Shown: positions 11,381 through 22,868 of the stretch, in pieces
Position numbering within the stretch: the stretch's first letter is position 1
Layout of the letters: every line of letters starts with the position of its first letter
DNA from: Carposina sasakii
Lineage: Eukaryota; Arthropoda; Insecta; Lepidoptera; Carposinidae
Length of the DNA stretch: 64,000 nt
Reading direction: 5' to 3'
NCBI GenBank assembly: GCA_014607495.2
Contig: CP053156.1
Coordinates: 2,914,001 to 2,978,000 of the forward strand
The notes under the pieces: generated by a model
Database searches by the model: none
Seen by the model: the letters and a program-made list of their open reading frames with translations, nothing else
Told to the model about the DNA's origin: nothing
Made by a program: the position numbers and the translations under genes

Positions 11381-11620
11381 TTTGACGGCCGATTGGTCTA
11401 GGAGGTAGTGACCCTGCCTGCGACGCCATAGGTCCTGGGTTCGAATCCCGGTAGGTGCAAACATTGATATGATGAATATCGATGTTTGTTTCCGAGTCAT
11501 GGATGTTTCTATACTTATCTATGTATTTATATACGTTGCTTAGTACCCACGACACAAGACCTTAGGGATCTAAAGACTAGGTTAATGTGTTGTGTAGTGT
11601 GTGAATATTTATTTATTTAT
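11381..11620 (+). mobile_element. tRNA-derived SINE
   Basis: The head resembles a tRNA gene, with a B box GGTTCGAATCC in GTCCTGGGTTCGAATCCCGG. It is followed by the body (GATATGATGAATATCGATG, CGACACAAGACCTTAGGG, GTGTTGTGTAGTGTGTGAA) and an (ATTT)n/(ATT)n tail. Related copies: 23968-24105 (reverse), 52205-52392, and a 3' half at 20756-20835. The tRNA-like part is not a functional tRNA gene because it recurs with this body. Confidence 0.75.
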
Positions 11621-11639
11621 TATTATTATATCTCTGTTA

Positions 11640-12320
11640 AAGTTCTCGGGACTACAGAGTCCCGGTCCTTTGAGAGGCGTGCATCGGGCCATGGCCAAGA
11701 TGTAGAGGCCCTTTTTAGAGAACTTTAATATGATGTGGGATACACATGGCGGATACCATCGCCGACCGCACAATATGATACACCCGGCGATGGTCCCCGC
11801 TATGTGCAAGACTATTGGAGTGCAGATCTATGTCGTACGATGGAAAATAAGGTCATGGGCTATGGGGGTGATTGTTGGGTGGAGTTGGATAATCGGGCTA
11901 TTTGAAGGAGACTAACGGACGCCTGCCATTACAACCAAGTCTTAAAATTGTAAAGGTGGCAGGCGGTGACTCGCCGACTTATTTCATGGGCCCCCTGAAA
12001 CGGCCGCACGCACTGAGCGACAAAGGGGGCAACATTTGGTGAGCGGCTAGGGTGGATGGGTGCCCCTGGAATTTAAATCGAAGCCAAGTCGCCACTTACG
12101 GACGGGCACGTCCACCCTCGAGCTGTCATAGCTCTCGCGACTCCATTCTGCCCAGCCGGCGAAGGCAAGGCAGAGGTGGGGAAACTGTTCCTCGTCAGAC
12201 CTCACTCCGGCTCTAGAGATGAGGAATAGGGTCTTCCCCCGGGAGCACTTCAGGTCCGTGGGAAAGCTACCTCCCAACAGCTCGCCACAAGCTGCCCTGC
12301 GGGCTCATTATTATTATTAT
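11640..12320 (+). mobile_element. Probable non-LTR retrotransposon 3' UTR and tail
   Basis: A block that is more GC-rich than its surroundings and ends in CTGCGGGCTC followed by (ATT)n. It has no long open frame. GGAGCACTTCAGGTCCGTGGG and AAGCTACCTCCCAACAGCTCG near the end look like the 3' UTR of an R1/Jockey-type LINE. No second copy was seen here, so the assignment rests on composition, tail and recollection. Confidence 0.45.
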
Positions 12321-13846
12321 TTTGCCAATAAAGCGTTCTCTTTTGCTTTCTGCAAAGCATTTTCTTTCGTCAAATCACGTGATGTGAAGTCTAAAAGCTA
12401 TTGATGAGAGTGTGACTATAACAAACGATGTCTAAGCACCCATGTCTAGTCCAACCTATACAATGTATCAACAGCACTGTAGGAAAATGACACGCCCTTC
12501 GGCAAGCCACCATAGCACGCATCTTTATATAAAAAATCCGTTTCTACCATTGCCATGCTAGGTATGTGGACTAATCAATATGATTATTATAATTATAGTG
12601 TGTGCATCCAACGACGCGACGAAGCATAGGACAGCTTTAGTTAGTAGCCATGTGTTCAGTACCCGCTCAGGCGCAAATGACATAGCTAGAATTTACGTTT
12701 CACTAATCGAAATAGGACCTCTAATTAGTGAAGTAGGTGAATTGCTATTTACCGTACATACATGGAAATTACACAAAACGTTTTCGTCGTCCTTACAACC
12801 AGCTTTATTACAATTTCCTTGAGTGTATAAATGTAAATACAACAGAAAATAAACTTTCGAAAATGACTGGAAGCCTAACATTTGGGATTTATTGTAAAGT
12901 ATAAAGCTAGGTATCTATTCAATGTTTACCAAATCTAGATGGCCATAACTCATAATAAGAAGGTAGTTAAGTACTGTCCATGTGATACTTGAGTCCCTTT
13001 TAAGAATAACTCCTATGCTTGATTTCAGAATTACTTACATTTTTTGTATGCAGTAACACAGATAATGTAGTCATGCACATAGTAACTACCGCCATCATCC
13101 AAAGGAACTATTCGGTAAAACGTACTTAATAACAACAGTTGTGATATCTACAATGCTAGATATCGTAGTAATTATCTTAATTTCTCTACATAATCAAAAA
13201 CATGTGTAGACTGTAGTTACCGTAGTTTTATATTATTATCTATTGTATAATTATTATGCTTTGCCTACCCCGTAAGGGATAAAGGCGTGATTATATGTAT
13301 GTATGTATGTATATAAAAGTGTTATGTTACAAATAATTATAAGACAAATAAGAATAAAATTTTACACCTGTATGTATATAAAATTATTGACTGTACAAAC
13401 AACAATAAGGAAGGATTATTTGATTATAACTAAATTCATATGTCTAACGATGAGTAAAAAAAGATATCCCCGTGTTCGTTTCCTTTCACGCAAGTATTCT
13501 AATATACATGTATAAAATTTCATTATATATAACTTTGAAATATAATATATATTTTTTTAAATATTATTTAGTGCCACTTAGTTTAAATTTGTACTGAAAA
13601 TATTAAATCTACATGTTCCTTAAGGTGTTTGAGCTGCAAATGGTAAACCATTTCAATCTTGACCTTCAAAATGTCAGGCATAAGTAAAATGAAACAAAAA
13701 ACTTTGAGGCAAAGTTCGAAATTTTGTAATATAACCTCAAAATAACTTGTAATTTCGATAAAAATTTGTATAATAAAAGCTAAATTTGTACAGTGCAGCT
13801 CCTGAACTTATTTATATTTATACATATATCTAGCTAGCGTATAAAC
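12321..13846. other. Intergenic region upstream of Rpe, with one repeat tail
   Basis: Unique AT-rich sequence apart from 13255-13313, which reads TGCCTACCCCGTAAGGGATA, AAGGCGTGATTATATG, then (TATG)n: the 3' tail of the retrotransposon family seen at 50418-51510. 13075-13115 (AGTAACTACCGCCATCATCC) recurs at 35298-35340. The last 100 bp before the Rpe start probably hold its promoter and 5' UTR, but no core element stands out. Confidence 0.5.
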
Positions 13847-15064
13847 ATGAGTCGAAAATTAAATGCACTAATCGGGCCTTCAATTCTTAACTCGGATTTA
13901 TCCAGATTGTTTGAAGAATCTCAAAAGTTGTTAGACAATGGTGCTGATTACTTACATTTAGACGTTATGGATGGCCATTTCGTTCCAAACTTAACTTTTG
14001 GTCATCCAATTGTTAAATGTCTCCGATCAAAAATTAAAGAAGCTTTCTTTGAAACACATATGATGGTTTCAAATCCTGAACAGGTAAACAACTCTCCAAT
14101 TATTATCTTACCTAAATACTGTTTCTATAAACAGCGTTTTTCATTGTAACTTTTCATTTACAGTGGGTTGTCCCTATGGCAGATGCTGGAGTAAATCAGT
14201 ACACATTTCACATTGAACCTGTAAACGATGTCAATGAAGTATGCAGGAAAATACAGGAAAATGGCATGAAAGTATGGACTTATTGTAATATTATCTATTG
14301 GAACATTAATTGAGATTGTACCTGCAATACAACCTCACCCTTACCTACATAGCTATCTATTTTCATAGTATAATTTTAAAACTACAGATAAAAAAGACCT
14401 ACCTAATATAAAGTGCACTGGCTCATTCCATTTTGTCATTCCTCACCTGTGTTTTTCTATTGACAGGTAGGTTTAGCCATAAAACCTGGTACACCAGTAG
14501 CGGAGGTTGAAAAGTACATTTCTGTAGCCGACATGATCCTCATCATGACAGTGGAACCAGGGTTTGGAGGTCAGAAGTTCATGGAAAATCAGATGCTGAA
14601 AGTGAAGTATCTGAGGGAAAACTACCCTTTGCTGAACATTGAAGTAGATGGAGGTGTTGGACCAGCAACCATCAGTTGTTGTGCAGATGTAAGTCACTAC
14701 AAATAAAGGATTAAATTTTTTTTAAATCTGCTTCAAAATCTAAATGTAGGAAAAATATAAACTACATTTGATATGTGGATTGTCTATCTATCCAGTGTTT
14801 ACTTACTCAGCATATCTATCATCAAAGGAAAAGGCAAAACTCCTGAAATGTATGTCACAAGTATGCTCCCACATGCTTTTTTTGCTTGTAGAGAATAAAT
14901 AATATTATAAAATAAGACTGATTTATTTTATTTACAATTTTTCATTGCAGGCTGGGGCTAACATGATTGTATCAGGCACAGCAGTAATTGGAGCAGAAGA
15001 TCAAGCAGGCACAATCAAACTCCTTCGGGATACTGTACAAAGATCTATTGATAAACTATTGTGA
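13847..15064 (+). CDS. Rpe: Ribulose-phosphate 3-epimerase
   Basis: Interconverts D-ribulose 5-phosphate and D-xylulose 5-phosphate in the cytosolic pentose phosphate pathway. Exons: 13847-14083, 14164-14271, 14467-14688, 14951-15064; 681 nt, 226 aa, all joins GT-AG at phase 0. It is a complete TIM barrel of normal family length. Family metal/acid-base residues are present: Ser12 (GPSILNSDL), His37 and Asp39 ([14 protein letters not shown]), His71 (ETHMMVSNP), and Asp176 (EVDGGV). The phosphate loop is seen as [12 protein letters not shown] near residue 145, with another conserved turn VSGTAVIG near the end. The ATG at 13847 is chosen because it gives the normal short N-terminus. Introns are small and TE-free, unlike those of ATIC and Relish. 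It is convergent with SPOUT1; the stop codons are 153 bp apart. Confidence 0.97.
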
Positions 15065-15182
15065 TATTGGCTGTTTTATGTAAACTTGTTGCATTTATGA
15101 GAAAAAATTCCTTTACTAGACTTTGCTAGATAGACTTGTTATGGGCTTCCATAAAATTATTTTTTAAGATATTTTTTTATAC

Positions 15183-15188
15183 AATAAA
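15183..15188 (+). terminator. Probable polyadenylation signal of Rpe
   Basis: AATAAA lies 119 bp after the Rpe stop and only 30 bp before the SPOUT1 stop codon on the other strand. The two 3' UTRs therefore almost certainly touch or overlap. Confidence 0.6.
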
Positions 15189-15217
15189 AGAACTTCAGTG
15201 TTGGATAACTATTTTGT

Positions 15218-16672
15218 TTAATCAAATCTACTTAAGTCATTGTTTTCTGCACCAGATGCACCAGAGGACTCCACTTTAGCAGGTACAGATGTTGGGAATG
15301 TCGAGCTAGTTGCTATGCCACTATCTTTAAACACCATAGGCTCATTTGTTGCTTTAATCTTAGTTCGTAGCCCAGAGAGGGTTATAAGGAGTGCTTCCTC
15401 TGTTCTTATTGTTCTAGAACCCTGATTGGGCAGAACATTAAGGTAATGGTTGAAGAGAAGGCTGGCCTCATTCACTTGAAGCTGCTCATCACTTTCTAGA
15501 GCTGTTTCTATACCATGAAGACCTCCAAAGACAATGAGTGCATGGTTATATTTTAGGCTCTTTTCTGGAATATTATCAATAGGCTCTCCTCTATCTGATG
15601 TTCCTATTGTAACGTCATATCTAGAACAAACAAAATTAAATTTTAAATTACTTTTACAATACATTAAATTAAAAGATACTTCAAAAGTTTGTTACTACAT
15701 AATTATTTTACTGAGAATATTTTATCTTTTTATAAATGTAAATTTACCTACCCATCTTTATAAGGACTCTGTGTGAAGACTTGGCTCAAACAATTAGCTA
15801 TCCTGACAGTGTAGCCCCAGTACACACCAGTCTCAGCTCTGGGGGTAGTAAGCCCAACTATTTTTCCTTTGATTTTCTTACTACCTTCTTCTGTAGGTAA
15901 CATCCTCACTGTGACCCTGATGCCTGGATTCAACAGTTTATCACAAGACACATCACGGAGTAGGCCAACATTTACTTGAGAGCCTCTACCAGGTTTTACT
16001 TTTTTGTTCATAGTTATCCCCTCCCTGGAAATTATAAAATATAATAATAAGTATGCAATTTCATACCAGCAGTAAGTGTACCTACAGTAAGTAGACATTT
16101 TAAAAATCAGCTACTAACCGAAATCTAAAATCATTTGAGAAACGTAGATGATGTGGTGCATCCAATGGATTAAGTAGCCCAGCAAACTCCAAGTCTTTGT
16201 GTATAGGAAAGAAATGTTTTCTCAAATATTGTGGGCACTCCAGATACTGTAAAATACGAGCCAACTGAACACAACTTTTGCGAGCAACTTTGACTCCATC
16301 ATTATCTTCCATCTTAGATTTTTTTGTATTCAACTTGTCCCCAATATCATCGTAAACAATAATTTCATCGACACAAAACACACAAGCCGCTCTAGCCACC
16401 TGGCCCGCCAAGTAAGTCCGTAGTTCGGCAGACTGAGCATTCTCTAAGATAGATCCAGGAACCGCTATACTAATAGTAGAAATTTCAGAGTATTTCTTTT
16501 CGATTTCTGCCTGTTCCACTACTTTACTCTCAATGTCTTTCTCAAGAGCCGCTCTTTTTTCACGTTTGATAATTTTCTCTTCGTTTCTCTGGCGTTTCAA
16601 AGCCTTCCTTTCTTGATTAATTTCCCGCCAGCTCTTACCTGGTGGTTTTGTTGAAACTACAGGATTCGACAT
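15218..16672 (-). CDS. SPOUT-domain rRNA methyltransferase (SPOUT1/CENP-32, C9orf114 family)
   Basis: Exons on the minus strand: 16672-16119, 16024-15752, 15620-15218; 1230 nt, 409 aa, complete. Phases match at both joins, giving ..FRFREGITMNKK.. and ..YKDGYDVTIG... The N-terminus is a Lys/Arg/Glu-rich coiled region (ERKALKRQRNEEKIIKREK). The SPOUT fold follows: ISIAVPGSILENAQSAELR, then CVFCVDEIIVYDD, LQYLECPQYLRKHFFP and LNPLDAPHH, all hallmarks of the family. An OB-like insert follows (GSQVNVGLLRDV, PGIRVTVRM, ETGVYWGYTVR). The knotted C-terminal half has YDVTIGTSDRG, ALIVFGGLHGIE and the NYLNVLPNQGSRTIRTEEA-like cofactor loop (here HYLNVLPNQGSRTIRTEEA). Human SPOUT1 is linked to 28S rRNA uridine N3-methylation and to centrosomes/spindles; that role is carried over from the family. 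The Ser/Ala-rich tail is not conserved. Confidence 0.94.
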
Positions 16673-17074
16673 GTTTAGATATAGGTAATTCTATATTTGC
16701 TAGTCTTTCAGTTCCACTTTATTACCATTTTCTAATGTATAGCAATTTATTTTCAACAACGACACGAACCTATAACCTAAAAAAATTAATGACATTATTA
16801 CTTGCCAACTTCAAATTTAAAAAAAAAAGTGTACTTACAAATTATTAAGAAAAACTAATAATAATAGTAAGTATCATTACATATTATTATGTCAAAAAGG
16901 GTTAAAACAAACAATAATATATTTTTTTTTAATGGCCTCATAACATGTGTCGGGCACAATAATTCCGCCAAAACAATAATAAAAAAATTAAAACTTTTAT
17001 TCCTTCTCAATAGGTCGGAAAATCTGTTTTTGCTCACAGAACACATTTACTTCTAGCGGAGTTTTTGCTTCAAA
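16673..17074. other. Upstream flank of the SPOUT1 gene, no other gene seen
   Basis: This should hold the SPOUT1 promoter and 5' UTR (read leftwards). 16934-16975 (GGGCACAATAATTCCGCCA) matches 27440-27465 in reverse, so part is repeat-derived. Confidence 0.45.
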
Positions 17075-17418
17075 AGAGCCGGCGCTCACTGCCAGCACGG
17101 CACACACAGTGTATCATGGCAAAGGATTTTATTACTAAAATTTATTTTGTTTTTTATTTCAATGAGTTTAGAATATGTTACTTTATTTCGATACCGCAGC
17201 ATCCCGCTTCTTATTTTGTCTCTCTTCATCTTCAGCTAGAACTAATATTAATACCTACTAACCCATTCAACCATAACGACACAACCAACTTCGAATCCGC
17301 GCGGAGCACAACTGATTAATGTCAGAGTGTCTGGACTTTTAGAAAAATGCATCTCGTGGAATGCCGCAGTCAACCTGTCGTGCCATTCCATGCCGTGCCG
17401 GCAGTGAGCGCCGGCCCT
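17075..17418. mobile_element. Inverted-repeat element (MITE), AGRGCCGGCGCTCACTGCC termini
   Basis: The left end, AGAGCCGGCGCTCACTGCC with AGCACGGC after it, is mirrored at 17390-17418 by the right end (GCCGTGCCGGCAGTGAGCG then CCGGCCCT), with few mismatches. The interior is AT-rich and non-coding. The target duplication is unclear. Confidence 0.7.
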
Positions 17419-18795
17419 AAGATTTAAAAAAATGTGACCTATTTAATGAGAACGACTCTAGGAATAGATAATAATGTGAGTGAAATGATAGAAATATCAT
17501 CCCTACTTAGTTTGTGTTTGTTGCACAAAAAATCCTCAAAATGTACAATTTGCCAGTTTGTGGAAATACCATATTTTTTTTAGTTTATCTCGAACCAAAA
17601 GCAAAATTTTAGTCATACAGTCTAGTCAATGTCTTTAGTAGAATGATTTATGAAAGATGATAATGATAGTGAATGAATTCGTCAAGAAAATCCTCAAAAA
17701 TGAGTGTAAAATTAGTAAAAATCAAGAGTTTGCAGAACCAACTTACGTGAGTCCATCATTATCATCCATCATAAAATTCATAAATTCAGAAATTATTAAT
17801 ACTAAAGACAATGGCTGTATGGGAATAGTTCTCCCTCAGATGAATTTTCCTTCGGATAAACCAAATAATAAGAAAAAAAATAACCTAAAAAGTTCAATGT
17901 TTTCTTTCGTTCTAACTTTTTATTTTGAGTGTAAATTGTTATCATTGTAACATAAAGGCGAAAAGGTAAAACTTTTTAGTAAATATGAAATATGTACCTA
18001 TTTATACTCATAAAGCGTAGGTAAGTACAAACATACCTCGTCGTAAAACTTTAGCTTCGGGCTTAGATGAAAACAAAATTGTTTTCTAAGGCTTCAGCCC
18101 ACAATAAAGCAAATATTATTTAATCATGGTAATGGGTATGTACATATTATTATGTACTTTAATTTATTATGTATGATATACTTAATCTAAAAGTATCACA
18201 ATTACGAAAAGAGGCTGCTAAACCTACTATGCAAACTAACTAAAAAGCATGCTTGTTTGCTTATAGATTTATTATACGTATTTATTTATTATTATTATTA
18301 ACAGGTAGGTACAGTTCTTCCACTAAATTTTCTTTTTTCCTATAACTAATTTCATTAAATTTTTATTTATGACACCCATTATTGTATAACTAATACCCTG
18401 CAAAACTGTTTTGACAGTTTGACTGCAGGAGTGGAGTCTCTTTTAACATATTTACTTTTTAAGTTTTGCATTATTATATACACTGAGTACTTATGGTAAG
18501 GTATTTAGTAAGTACCTTTTTAGTTTAAACTTATTATAATTTAGTTCAAGACGGATATCATCAGGCAAATCGTTTAGTATATAGAATGCTCATTTGTAGC
18601 ACAGACCTCAGTAGTGCAGGAGCATACCTCTCTCTACCATGCTTAATACACACACTCATTAGAGCATTCAAAATTGACCTTTATGGCAGAACCATGTGCA
18701 GAATAAATTAAATTTGATGATTGTCAACACATTTGTAACAAAGTTTTAATAAAAATGAACAATAGTGAGACAAAAAAAGAATTTATTTTTATTCA
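17419..18795. other. Intergenic, no gene seen
   Basis: AT-rich sequence. The 97-codon open frame at 17657-17950 is lysine/asparagine-rich with no recognisable domain. A segment around 17755-17900 (a CATCATTATCATCCATCATAA block and a TCGGATAAACCAAA block) resembles 25265-25370, so it is a diverged repeat, not a gene. Confidence 0.5.
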
Positions 18796-19300
18796 TAACT
18801 AGTGGATATCCGCAACTCCGTCCTTGTGGACTGCAGAAAAAACAAAATGTTGAAATTATCCAGGATGAAAACATTTTCCTGGGACAAAAATTCGCCTATA
18901 ATATGTTAAGTGGGACCTGTCACAATTTATTCTTGAAAACTGCCTTGAAATCGGTTGAGCCGTTTCTGAGATTAGTGTGCACAAACATTAATCCATTACA
19001 ATTTTATTATGAGAAATTTTTAATTGCACATCATATAAGTAATCTTCTATGCTGCTCTGGGAGTGAAAAAAAAAACGTACAATACTACAGCTGCTTCTCT
19101 TCCCGGGCATACTGTACAAGTCAGTAGAGGGACAAGAGGGTCTTGGTGTTTTGTAGGCGATAGGCTGACCACTGTCACTACTAACCCGCACAGCAAATTA
19201 ACCTTAGCGCAAAACTAGTATAAGACAAATGACATTTTGTCAGTGCATTAGCAAATATGTATTAGAAGTGCATTAATAATAAATAAACCAACTTCAAAAA
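18796..19300 (+). repeat. Retroelement family F copy followed by other repeat pieces
   Basis: 18796-18995: ACTAGTGGATATCCGCAACT, TCCGTCCTTGTGGACTGCAG, ATTATCCAGGATGAAAAC, AATATGTTAAGTGGGACCTG and TTGAAATCGGTTGAGCCG. 19030-19125 matches 9230-9340 in reverse, and 19125-19200 matches 7105-7195 in reverse. 19283-19300 carries an AACCAACTTCAAAAAAC edge. These are nested or adjacent insertions without coding potential; the 120-codon frame at 18765 is composed of them. Confidence 0.65.
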
Positions 19301-19801
19301 ACTTTTTTTTTTCTCTAATTTAATCTGCAATCAGCTCTAGCTATAAGCAGGTTTGTTGAGGAAAGTTGTTAGTTAGAGGGTGTCCTTCAGTAAGGACATC
19401 TCCTCTTCGTACACAAGTGTAGCATATATTGCCAATATGTACCCTTTCCTTTACCCTACAAAATTTCTACAAGGAGCCTTCAACTCTTCCTCATGTTGAC
19501 AGGCTGTCATGCTTTGCGTGGCGACTCCGATTGTCCGTTACTTGTCGAGCAACTGGTAAGACTGTTTGTCCCCGAGATTTGCCTTAGACACGCGCTAAGC
19601 GCGTACGGTAGCTCACAAAAACTTGCGGCTAAATGCACTCTTGGCATCAGCACCAGAGTGTGATCTGTTTATGAGTGCATGGCCGTCTGTGAGTCGTGAG
19701 TGTCTGAATTACTGTGAGATGGTGAATGAGTGAGCATGAATGCCTGATATTTTAATGCACATTATACCTATAATTGTTAAAGTTATCATGATATCTACAT
19801 T

Positions 19802-20215
19802 TCAAGGCGCATTCGCAAGCTGTAATGCTTTGTAATCCTTTCGCTTCAGCCTTTTCTTGTAGCTTCGAGTTGTCAGCTTAGCAGCCAATGCATTGGGATG
19901 TTGCTCCAGCCTCCCCTGATATGTCTCTGTTGACTTTAGAATTTCCTCCTTCAGAGTGTTCATTTCAAGGTGATGGTGTATCTCTGTGTTTGTAGTGAAC
20001 GATGGGGCATTGCATAAGTTTCTAAGTATCATATTTTGCATTTGTTGTAGTATTGTGATATTAGAGCTGCTTGCGCTGCCCCATAGCGGTATACCATACA
20101 TCCAGACAGGTTTAGATATACTCTTATATATAAGCAATTTATTATCAGTAGACAGTTCCTACCCAATGCCCAAGATAATTGGTTGTATCGGATTTTGATC
20201 TCTTGCCTCTTTTCT
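19802..20215 (-). pseudogene. Jockey-type LINE reverse transcriptase, C-terminal fragment
   Basis: On the minus strand the frame from 20137 reads IYKSISKPVWMYGIPLWGSA, then NITILQQMQNMILRNLCNAP and IHHHLEMNTLKEEI. This is the conserved region after the reverse transcriptase in Jockey-clade LINEs. It continues upstream only after a one-base shift (LSWALGRN in the next frame, to about 20190), so it is a 5'-truncated, frameshifted relic. The stop follows LQLANAP at 19802. Confidence 0.8.
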
Positions 20216-20231
20216 TTCTCTTCAAAAAACC

Positions 20232-20755
20232 TAAACAACAAAAACTTTAACTAAAAAGCGATAAATAACGTAACTAATTTATCTACTTAATACATATTAA
20301 ATATCTCAAATTATTTAAATATTTACAACTTAATACCTAATACTTTAACAAAGTCATCTTTAACTATTTAAATATTTATAATTATCACTTATTTTTTGGA
20401 GTCGGTGCCAGCCTAGATAACGTAGTCTGTTGTGTTGATGGACGCGCGCGGCTGGCAAAGCCACACACACGGCAAAATACAATACGGTGTAGTAGGCAGG
20501 GCACGTGTTTATGCAATTTCCTGTTCTTAGTTTTACTTTGAATTTGAGTTTTAGTCAGTTTTCCTAATTACATTTATTTGTTTAGCTGGCACCGACTCCA
20601 AAAAATAAGTGATAACTGTAAATACTTCAATAGTTAAAGATGACTTTGTTAAAGTATTAGGTATTAAGTTGTAATATTTAAATGATTTTAGATGTATAAT
20701 ATGTATTAAGTAGATAAATTAGTTACATTATTTATCGCTTTTTAGTTAGTTTGTT
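20232..20755. mobile_element. Large foldback element, about 170-190 bp arms
   Basis: The left arm (about 20232-20423) contains AACTAAAAAGCGATAAATAA, CTTAATACCTAATACTTTAA and TATTTTTTGGAGTCGGTGCC. The right arm (about 20584-20755) is its reverse complement with minor changes (GGCACCGACTCCAAAAAATA to TTATTTATCGCTTTTTAGTT). A non-repeated centre of about 160 bp includes GC-rich GACGCGCGCGGCTGGC. It sits directly between the LINE fragment and a SINE 3' end (20756-20835, CGACACAAGACCTTAGGG). Confidence 0.75.
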
Positions 20756-21374
20756 TACGACACAAGACCTTAGGGATCTTAGTGTGGGACTAGGTCAATG
20801 TGTTGTGAAGTGTGTGAATATTTATTTATTTATTATGTTTTTGAAGTCGGTTCAATTTTTTTTTTTAAGTTAGATTATGTCTCGATTTTTAGTTGTGTTA
20901 ATGCGTTGTGAACTTAAATAGATGCTAGTTCATATACTTAAGGGTTTCATCGTAACCATCTTAGGTGTAGTATCTACCCTTATAAATATCACATTAGCCC
21001 TACATACATAGTTTCCATCGACCAATAGGGTATAGACAACTGTCTCAAATTAGTATGGGGAAAAAATGCAATGTTATTTTATAAACGTAATATTTTATAT
21101 TTTGTGTATTGTTGTCAATGAAATTTGTTTATTAATAAGTGCAGATTATAATAAAGTATTTATTAAATCAATGAGATAATTCAAAATATGTATGTTTGGA
21201 CTCCTTTTATGTTGTAAATTTTTATTGTAAAATTTTTCAAACTTTTAAACTCCTGTAACTTTGGTATTTACTAACCGATTGATTTTATTTTTGCACTATT
21301 CGGTTTGTATTTGTAATATCTTTCGATTAAAATATAAAAAAATCTGTTTTCGTGTCAGACGCATATTCCCTATT

Positions 21375-21720
21375 GCAGTACTGTCCCCTCCTAACTGTTA
21401 AGGAGTTATGTAGCTTGACCATCAGCGCAGCAGCATCAGATGTTAATTCAAGTATACCTCACAAGCAACACGTTAGCCCTACATACTACTAAATAGTTTC
21501 CATCAACCAATTGCAGTACTGTCTCCCAACTCCTAACCGTTAAGGAGATCTGCAGCTTCAACATCAGCACAGCGGCATCAGATGTTGATTCAAGTAACAC
21601 GTTAGCCCTACATACTACTAAATAGTTTTCATCGACCAATTGCAGTACTGTCTTCCAACTCCTAACCGTTAAGGAGTTCTCTAGCTTCATCATCAGCACA
21701 GCAGCATCAGATATTGATAC
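21375..21720. repeat. Tandem repeat, period about 129-138 bp, 3 copies
   Basis: GCAGTACTGTC recurs at about 21375, 21513 and 21642. Each copy continues CTCCTAACCGTTAAGGAG, a CAGCATCAGATGTTGATTC-like block and CGTTAGCCCTACATACTAC. A diverged extra piece is near 20995-21050. A 145-codon minus-strand frame (21448-21885) reads through the repeats and shows the same peptide twice; I regard it as repeat-derived. Confidence 0.8.
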
Positions 21721-22057
21721 CCTGAAGCATATACCTGAGTAAGACATGAATACGTAAGAAAAGCACCACCTGGATCCCATCATCAGATCCTGACCTGGTG
21801 AAAATGGGACCACCTCAGAAGTGAACTCAATCCAACAAAAAAAAATTGAAATCCGTCTATAATTGACGGAAATATCGGTAAACATACATAAAAAATATTA
21901 TACATAAAAATGAATTGAGAACCTACTCCTTTTTTTGAATTCGGTTAAAAAAGCTTTACTTTAAGATAAATTGCGGTATGCCACAAATATAAATTGCAGT
22001 TTCTTTAGTAATATTATTTTAGTATTTTGTTGTGCAGTTAGTAATTTTGATATGAAT

Positions 22058-22219
22058 TCCGCCCCCTGATTACCTAATTTGCAATAGCAAATCCGAAGCG
22101 AAGCGAGCGAAAATTGTACAATATTCATTTTACGTGATACGATATTGACAAGCGATCTGCGATTTTTGTACAATTTTCGCTATCGCTTTGCTTTTGCTAG
22201 TTAGGTAATAAAAGGGCCC
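22058..22219. mobile_element. MITE family B, copy 1 (CCGCCCCCTGATTACCTAA termini)
   Basis: The left end, CCGCCCCCTGATTACCTAAT followed by GCAATAGCAAA, is mirrored on the right by TTTGCTTTTGCTAGTTAGGT then AATAAAAGGGCCC. GCGAAAATTGTACAATATTC is internal. Other copies: 31830-31929 (short), 32960-33150, with fragments at 33505-33550 and 48115-48180. Confidence 0.8.
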
Positions 22220-22868
22220 ATTATTTGTGACTAAAGAAAACCCTTTTATTATATACGCCCGATATTTGATTGTATACCCACCCACACATGCAAAGCTGAG
22301 CCTAAGCCGCACAGACTTTACCTACTTTCTGCTGTCCCTCCTATTGGAAAAATAACAACAGTTTTGTTTATTTCTAGAACTCATGTTTGTCTTGGTAACA
22401 AATGTATTTATTTTCATCATTATCATTGACGCAAATTTGGCAAGGGTTGTCACAATTACATTTTGTTCAGTAACTAGCAGCTGCCTGCAACTTCGTCTAC
22501 ATTAAGTTTCCCGTTTCCTGTGGGAATTTCGGGAATGAGACTAGCTTAAGTAACATACTCCTTATTACATCAGCTATCTACCAGTGAAAGTCCTATCAAA
22601 ATCCGCCCTGCCATTTCAGAGATTAGCCGGAACAGACATGCTAAATCAGGTGTCGTAGATTCGATCCCAGTCAGTTACTGCAAAAAATCAATTTTATTTA
22701 TTTATTCATGTTTAATTGTATTCTTTTTGTGACACCCCTATCACAATTGAACAAACAAGATGTATTTATCACAGGAACCCCTGTGGGAGGTCAGCTGCCG
22801 ACACATTACGACTTATCTGGACCACTCAATACTTCTCAGTTGTAATATAGAGTTCAAAGTTGATAGAC
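22220..22868. other. 5' flank of ATIC
   Basis: Contains a SINE-like fragment near 22640-22710 (TAGATTCGATCCCAGTC then an ATTTATTTATT tail) and a retroelement scrap at 22485-22560. The segment just before the ATG at 22869 probably contains the ATIC promoter and 5' UTR; no core motif stands out. Confidence 0.45.

Noticed and set aside
11391..11460. tRNA gene with box B GGTTCGAATCC
   Set aside because: The same head and body recur in reverse at 23968 and in part at 52205, so it is a SINE.
18765..19127. 120-codon open frame
   Set aside because: It is made of retroelement family F and two other repeat pieces.
21448..21885. 145-codon minus-strand open frame with a repeated peptide
   Set aside because: The repetition comes from a tandem DNA repeat of about 130 bp, and there is no independent sign of a gene.
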